Below, piece after piece: positions 5,901 through 8,973 of a stretch of 8,973 bases of DNA. The position numbers and the translations under genes were made by a program. The stretch is taken from contig SFPN01000049.1 in assembly GCA_004551945.1 (NCBI GenBank), positions 1 to 8,973 of the forward strand, read 5' to 3'. Position 1 is the stretch's first letter, and each line of letters opens with the position of its first letter. The stretch comes from Clostridiales bacterium (GTDB lineage Bacteria > Bacillota > Clostridia > Oscillospirales > Oscillospiraceae). The notes below the pieces were generated by a model. That model worked only from the letters and a program-made list of their open reading frames with translations, had not been told where the DNA came from and did not search any database.

Positions 5901-7580
5901 ATGGTACAGTCCATTGACGGGAGCATGCTGGCGCGGATGATCGTGCACGCCTCTGCCTCTTTGAACGCGGAAAAACAGAAGATCAACGAGCTGAACGTGT
6001 TCCCTGTCCCTGACGGGGATACCGGCACCAACATGAGCCTCACCATCGGCACCGCCGCCGGGGAGCTCCAGCAGAAGAAGCCCACCACCGTGGGCAAAAC
6101 GGCGTCCATCAACGCCTCCGCCATGCTCCGGGGCGCCCGGGGCAACTCCGGGGTCATCCTGTCCCTGATCTTCCGTGGCTTCTCCAAGGCCCTGAAGGAC
6201 AAGGAGACCATGGACGGCATCGACCTGGCCGACGGCCTGAACGCCGGGGTCATCGCCGCCTACCGGGCGGTGATGAAGCCCGCTGAGGGCACCGTCCTCA
6301 CCGTCTCCCGGCTGGCCGGAGACCGGGCGGGCCGGGCCGCCGAGGAAAACACCGCCATCGAGTACGTGCTGGAGTCCGCCATCCTCCAGGCGGAGGAGGC
6401 CCTGGCCGAAACCATCAACCAGAACCCGGTGCTGAAAAAGGCCGGGGTGGTGGACGCCGGCGGCATGGGCTTTGTGGTGATCCTCAAGGGTATGCTGGAC
6501 GAGCTGCGTGGCGTTCCCATGCCCCAGGGGGAGGACGCCGCCCCCGCAGAGCAGAAGGAAAAGGCAGATTTCAGCGCCCTGGGAGACGAGGAGATCACCT
6601 TTACCTACGACACCGTGTTTATCGTCCGCCGCACCTCCGACCGGCCTCTGGAGGAGTTCCGGGCTTATCTGAACAGCATCGGCGACAGCCTGGTGATCGG
6701 GGAGAGCGACGAGGAGTTCAAGGTCCACGTCCACACGGACATCCCCGGCGAGGCCCTCACCGAGGCCGCCAAGTACGGCACCCTGGAGCTGGCCAAGATT
6801 GAGAACATGCGCACCCAGGCCGAGGAGCTGGCCGCCGGCAAGCAGGCCCAGAGCACCGACGACCTGGACGCCGTGGAGGAAGAGCTGGAGAACAGCCAGC
6901 AGGAGAACGCAGCCCCGGAGAAGAGGTACGGCTTTGTGGCCGTGGCCGCCGGCGACGGTCTGGCCAAGGTGTTCCAGGACCTGGGGGTGGACGGCGTCAT
7001 CAGCGGCGGCCAGACCATGAACCCCTCCACCGAGGACATCCTGCGGCAGATCCGCAAGACCCCCGCTGAGGTGGTCTATGTGCTGCCCAACAACAAGAAC
7101 ATCATCATGGCCGCCCAGCAGTGTGTGGACCTGGTGGAGGACAAGCAGGTGGTGGTCCTCCAGGCCAAGACCGTGCCCCAGGGCATCTCCGCCATGATCG
7201 CCGTGGACCCCGACCAGGAGCCTGAGGACAACACCGCCGCCATGGAGGAGGCCATGGGCCTTGTGACCACCATGGAGGTTACTTACGCTGCCCGGGATTC
7301 CGAGTTTGACGGCAATAGCATCCACGCCGGGGACTACCTGGCCCTGGTGGACAACCAGCTCTTCGGCACTGAGAAGGGCCTGGACGTGATCCTGGACAAG
7401 CTGGCCCAGGAGGCCAACCGCCGGGAGGGCGAGTTCATCAACATTTTCTATGGGGAAGGGGTGGAGGAAGCCGACGCCGAGGCCGCCCTGGCCCGGTTCC
7501 AGGCCATCTGCCCCGAGGCCGAAATCACCCTGCTCCGGGGCGGTCAGCCGGTGTATCACTATCTGATCTCCGTGGAGTAA
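5901..7580 (+). CDS. fakA: FakA/YloV-type DAK2 fatty-acid kinase subunit
   Basis: This 559-residue protein has the three-part layout of FakA, the ATP-binding subunit that phosphorylates fatty acids presented by FakB (DegV-type) proteins to feed phospholipid synthesis. The N-terminal DAK2 kinase domain shows PVPDGDTGTNMS (35-46), with Asp38 and Asp40 for Mg-ATP, LRGARGNSGVILS (77-89), and VVDAGGMGF (183-191). A middle domain carries FKVHVHTDIP, with His276 and His278. A low-complexity acidic linker (about 305-342) leads to the C-terminal domain, YGFVAVAAGDGLAKVF through GISAMIAVDP and beyond. In S. aureus FakA, as I recall, two such histidines plus a Cys hold zinc; here the matching YxT position is Asp237 (TYDTVFIV), so the third ligand may differ. 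The start at 5901 follows GGAAGGG. No fakB is in the window. A strong terminator follows 18 bases after the stop. Confidence 0.92.
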   Translation: MVQSIDGSMLARMIVHASASLNAEKQKINELNVFPVPDGDTGTNMSLTIGTAAGELQQKKPTTVGKTASINASAMLRGARGNSGVILSLIFRGFSKALKDKETMDGIDLADGLNAGVIAAYRAVMKPAEGTVLTVSRLAGDRAGRAAEENTAIEYVLESAILQAEEALAETINQNPVLKKAGVVDAGGMGFVVILKGMLDELRGVPMPQGEDAAPAEQKEKADFSALGDEEITFTYDTVFIVRRTSDRPLEEFRAYLNSIGDSLVIGESDEEFKVHVHTDIPGEALTEAAKYGTLELAKIENMRTQAEELAAGKQAQSTDDLDAVEEELENSQQENAAPEKRYGFVAVAAGDGLAKVFQDLGVDGVISGGQTMNPSTEDILRQIRKTPAEVVYVLPNNKNIIMAAQQCVDLVEDKQVVVLQAKTVPQGISAMIAVDPDQEPEDNTAAMEEAMGLVTTMEVTYAARDSEFDGNSIHAGDYLALVDNQLFGTEKGLDVILDKLAQEANRREGEFINIFYGEGVEEADAEAALARFQAICPEAEITLLRGGQPVYHYLISVE

Positions 7581-7598
7581 GAGAACAAATCAAGACTA

Positions 7599-7635
7599 AA
7601 ACCGGTGTCCCTTTCCGGGGCACCGGTTTTTCTTT
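7599..7635 (+). terminator. Strong rho-independent terminator after fakA
   Basis: AAACCGGTG (7599-7607) pairs with CACCGGTTT (7621-7629). The stem is extended inward by one G-T pair and three G-C pairs around a TTTCC loop (7612-7616), giving about 13 pairs followed by TTTTTCTTT. It closes the Asp23-fakA transcript. The T tract runs directly into the ribosome site of the next gene. Confidence 0.93.
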
Positions 7636-7648
7636 CGAGGTGTTTGCC

Positions 7649-8434
7649 ATGAAACTTCGTTCGCTGGGTCCGCTGCTCTGCCTGCTGGCGGCGGCCGGTA
7701 TGCTGGCTCTGCTGTGCCTCTGGGCGGGGACCCCGAAGCAGACCGGGGAACAGGCGGAGCCGGAACCCCTCCAGGACACGGTCCCGGAGGAAACCGAAGA
7801 ACCGGCCCCTCTGTCCCCCCTGACCATCCACGCGGTCACCGACGGGGAGAACCTGCGGCGGTTTTCCTTTACCCTGGAGGAGCTGATCGCCTGCGTCAAC
7901 GGCCTGTCCTGGCGGGACAGCCGGACCAAGCTCCTGCCATCCAAGGAAGACTGGAGCCTGCTGTCCACCCCGAAGACGGAGACCAGCCTGGCGGTGGACC
8001 TGTACAGCGTCTCCCAGGATCCGTCAGTCTGGTTCCTGCCCACCGTCTCCGCCTACCTTCCCCCGGGGGAGGACCAGGTGCGCAAGCTCTCCCTGGACCT
8101 GGACGAGCACAGCGACACGGAGAACAAGCATGAGGACTACCGGATTTTGTGCCGGTACGTGCTCCGGGCCTGCCTGCCTCAGGTGGGGGAGGACAAGCTG
8201 GAGGCCCTCTACGAGACCCTGGACCGGCAGGCCTACCAGCGCCGGTATGACAGACCCTACTCCGACCAGACCGTGCCCTACGTCCTCTACTACCAGGGGG
8301 AGGTGGGGGTGTTCCCCTTCTTTGCCCTGGGGGAGTATGAGAGGATCACCATCCTGCCCGTTACCCAGGAGGACCTGGCGGCACTGGCGGCCAGGGGGAC
8401 TCAGCTGGTGGATCTGGACCAGTGGCAGCCGTGA
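7649..8434 (+). CDS. Unrecognised exported or membrane-anchored protein
   Basis: This 261-residue protein does not match a family I know. It has a short basic N-terminus (MKLRS) and one hydrophobic segment (residues 6-27). No convincing lipobox is present, so it is either secreted after cleavage near LWAG or anchored by that helix. An acidic, proline-rich linker follows (about 33-58). The rest looks like a folded domain: FSFTLEELIACVNG (72-85), a Trp/Tyr-rich centre, DYRILCRYVLRACLP (163-177), and QGEVGVFPFFALGEYERI (216-233). The start at 7649 has GAGG eight bases upstream; a GTG at 7640 is in frame but overlaps the ribosome site. The gene begins just after the fakA terminator with no visible promoter between them, and ends six bases from the converging spoIIID. 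Proximity to spoIIID is not evidence of a sporulation role. Confidence 0.75.
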   Translation: MKLRSLGPLLCLLAAAGMLALLCLWAGTPKQTGEQAEPEPLQDTVPEETEEPAPLSPLTIHAVTDGENLRRFSFTLEELIACVNGLSWRDSRTKLLPSKEDWSLLSTPKTETSLAVDLYSVSQDPSVWFLPTVSAYLPPGEDQVRKLSLDLDEHSDTENKHEDYRILCRYVLRACLPQVGEDKLEALYETLDRQAYQRRYDRPYSDQTVPYVLYYQGEVGVFPFFALGEYERITILPVTQEDLAALAARGTQLVDLDQWQP

Positions 8435-8451
8435 GGGGGGTCACTCCCCCT
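8434..8451. terminator. Short hairpin between convergent stop codons
   Basis: AGGGGG (8434-8439) and CCCCCT (8446-8451) form a 6-bp stem with a GTCACT loop. It overlaps the stop codons of both convergent genes. It lacks a T run on either side, so I call it only a weak candidate for a shared terminator. Confidence 0.3.
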
Positions 8452-8689
8452 TGTACTTCCGCCGGGTGGCGATGCCGCCCCGGATGTGGCGCTCGGCCTT
8501 GTTCACGTCCAGCACCTGCCTGACCTGGAGGTACAGGGACCGGTTGAAGGCGGGGAGCCTCTGGGACAGATCCTTATGTACAGTGGATTTGCTGATGCCG
8601 AACTGCTTTGCTGCGGTCCGGACAGTCGCTTGATTCTCAATGATATAAAGAGCCAGGTCGCAGGCCCGTTCCTCGATGTCAGTCCGCAC
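8441..8689 (-). CDS. spoIIID: SpoIIID, mother-cell sporulation transcription regulator
   Basis: This 82-residue protein is a clear SpoIIID, the DNA-binding protein that activates and represses many genes in the mother cell after engulfment begins. The helix-turn-helix lies at residues 23-42 (VRTAAKQFGISKSTVHKD), matching the well-known AKEFGVSKSTVHKDL pattern. The basic C-terminal helix that also contacts DNA is seen as RHIRGG (67-72) and ATRRKYK (74-80). Length is close to the usual 80-95 residues, with a short tail. The start codon is GTG at 8689, preceded by GGAG nine bases away. In B. subtilis the gene follows spoIIQ; here it stands alone, convergent with the exported-protein gene. A sigma-E-like promoter lies just upstream. 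Its presence argues that the organism can form spores or descends from spore formers. Confidence 0.95.
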   Translation of the reverse strand: MRTDIEERACDLALYIIENQATVRTAAKQFGISKSTVHKDLSQRLPAFNRSLYLQVRQVLDVNKAERHIRGGIATRRKYKGE

Positions 8690-8720
8690 GTTCTACCACT
8701 CCCAACAATGTCCGTGAGAC

Positions 8721-8749
8721 ATACTATGTGGAAGGGGAGAAAAATAGAC
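8721..8749 (-). promoter_or_regulatory. Candidate sigma-E type promoter of spoIIID
   Basis: On the minus strand GTCTATTT (8742-8749) and CATAGTAT (8721-8728) are 13 bases apart, about 31 bases before the GTG start. Each matches the B. subtilis sigma-E consensus (KMATATTT and CATACAMT) at six of eight positions. spoIIID is a known sigma-E gene, so position and sequence agree, but the match is imperfect. Confidence 0.5.
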
Positions 8750-8772
8750 CTTAACAACGCCTCGCAGAGTTC

Positions 8773-8834
8773 GCTGCCCGCAGGCAGCCTGTAAGCCTTC
8801 CCGCAAAACATGCGCCCGCAGGAAAAATCCTGCG
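8773..8834. other. Two small hairpins in the intergenic region before the right-hand IS
   Basis: GCTGCC/GGCAGC with a CGCA loop (8773-8788) and CGCAGG/CCTGCG with an AAAAAT loop (8817-8834) are two perfect 6-bp stems. Both contain the 9-mer GCCCGCAGG or part of it (8776-8784, 8814-8822). No gene is visible between 8690 and 8963, and the role of these hairpins is unknown. Confidence 0.4.
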
Positions 8835-8915
8835 TGCACCTGTAAAATAAAAGTAGACACTCACAAAAGTGTGGGTGCACCTGTAAAATAAAAGTAGACA
8901 CTCAAAAAAGTGTGG
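8834..8915 (+). repeat. Two tandem copies of a 41-bp unit
   Basis: Unit 1 (8834-8874) and unit 2 (8875-8915) are identical except for C8864 versus A8905. Each starts GTGCACCTGTAAAATAAAAG and contains GTAGACACT followed by a small stem, ACACT/AGTGT. The second copy abuts the left end of the putative insertion sequence. The unit contains AAAAGTAGACA, the reverse complement of the IS-end-like TGTCTACTTTT at 8917. Confidence 0.9.
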
Positions 8916-8927
8916 GTGTCTACTTTT
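8890..8927. repeat. 12-bp perfect inverted repeat before the right-edge ORF
   Basis: AAAAGTAGACAC (8890-8901) and GTGTCTACTTTT (8916-8927) are exact reverse complements around a 14-base loop, followed by two more T residues. It can act as a terminator-like hairpin shielding the downstream gene from outside transcription, or represent facing IS ends. It competes with the smaller ACACT/AGTGT stem inside the second repeat unit. Confidence 0.8.
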
Positions 8928-8934
8928 TTCGTAG

Positions 8935-8940
8935 TATAAT
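8935..8940 (+). promoter_or_regulatory. -10 box before the right-edge ORF
   Basis: A perfect TATAAT is 23 bases before the ATG at 8964. No good -35 box is seen at 17 bases, since that position falls in the inverted repeat. IS promoters often gain a proper -35 only when the two IS ends are joined. Confidence 0.5.
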
Positions 8941-8963
8941 GAATTTGGAAAGGAAGTGAAGAT

Positions 8964-8973
8964 ATGGGCAAGA
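8964..8973 (+). CDS. First codons of an ORF running off the window
   Basis: ATG GGC AAG (Met-Gly-Lys) begins at 8964 after a strong ribosome site, GGAAAGGAAG (8947-8956), seven bases upstream. Only three codons are visible. Context suggests a transposase gene, but nothing in the protein can confirm this. Confidence 0.45.

Larger units (their letters stand above)
8917..8973 (+). mobile_element. Probable left end of a second insertion sequence, cut by the window
   Basis: TGTCTACTTTTTT (8917-8929), then TATAAT (8935-8940), then a purine-rich ribosome site and ATG within 50 bases, is the usual compact layout of an IS left end. An end beginning TG would suit the IS3 group, but the transposase itself lies outside the window. 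The family is therefore a guess. Confidence 0.4.

Noticed and set aside
5790..7559. 589-residue open frame on the minus strand opposite fakA
   Set aside because: Low-complexity Gly/His/Leu/Val composition typical of antisense to a GC-rich gene; fakA on the plus strand has full domain support.
8834..8927. CRISPR array
   Set aside because: There are only two units, directly tandem with no unique spacers, and no cas genes in the window.
1..8973. Composite transposon carrying the whole interval between the two IS elements
   Set aside because: The left element is IS1595 family while the right edge has different end sequences. The genes between are ordinary core genes, so two independent insertions are more likely.

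Overview
The window looks like chromosome from a GC-rich, spore-forming anaerobic Firmicute, most likely Oscillospiraceae (Flavonifractor/Oscillibacter/Lawsonibacter type). This is an inference from four things: high GC in coding DNA with GC-rich third codon positions, Shine-Dalgarno sites of Firmicute type, a clear spoIIID (a sporulation regulator), and the Asp23/Gls24-DAK2 gene pair typical of Firmicutes. No 16S or other taxonomic marker is present.

Layout. (1) About 1-950: an intact IS1595-family transposase (+), its left end cut by the window edge. (2) 1064-2551 (-): a DUF1846/UPF0371 protein of unknown function with its own promoter. A 300-base divergent control region lies between it and the next unit. 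(3) 2858-4993 (+): a tight three-gene unit, sufC - sufB - PaaI-like hotdog thioesterase. This is a two-component SUF-type Fe-S assembly system with no desulfurase, SufD or SufU alongside. (4) 4994-5159: a MITE-like inverted-repeat element, then a rho-independent terminator that serves the minus-strand gene to its right. (5) 5160-5372 (-): a 70-residue single-pass membrane protein with a Cys cluster, divergent from (6) 5531-7580 (+): an Asp23/Gls24 protein and a FakA/YloV-type DAK2 protein, closed by a strong terminator. (7) 7649-8434 (+): an unrecognised exported protein that meets spoIIID (8441-8689, -) head-on with six bases between the stop codons. (8) 8690-8973: a sigma-E-like promoter for spoIIID, small hairpins, a 41-bp tandem repeat carrying inverted-repeat ends, and the first codons of what is probably a second insertion-sequence gene running off the window.

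Functionally this is mostly core metabolism and cell-biology genes (Fe-S cluster building, fatty-acid activation, sporulation control) bracketed by two unrelated transposable elements. I see no defence system, CRISPR array, prophage or biosynthetic cluster. The parts most worth a second look are the stripped-down sufCB unit with an overlapping thioesterase, the unknown small Cys-rich membrane protein beside fakA, the P-loop-like motif in the DUF1846 protein, the MITE-like element, and the duplicated IS-end-like repeat at the right edge.
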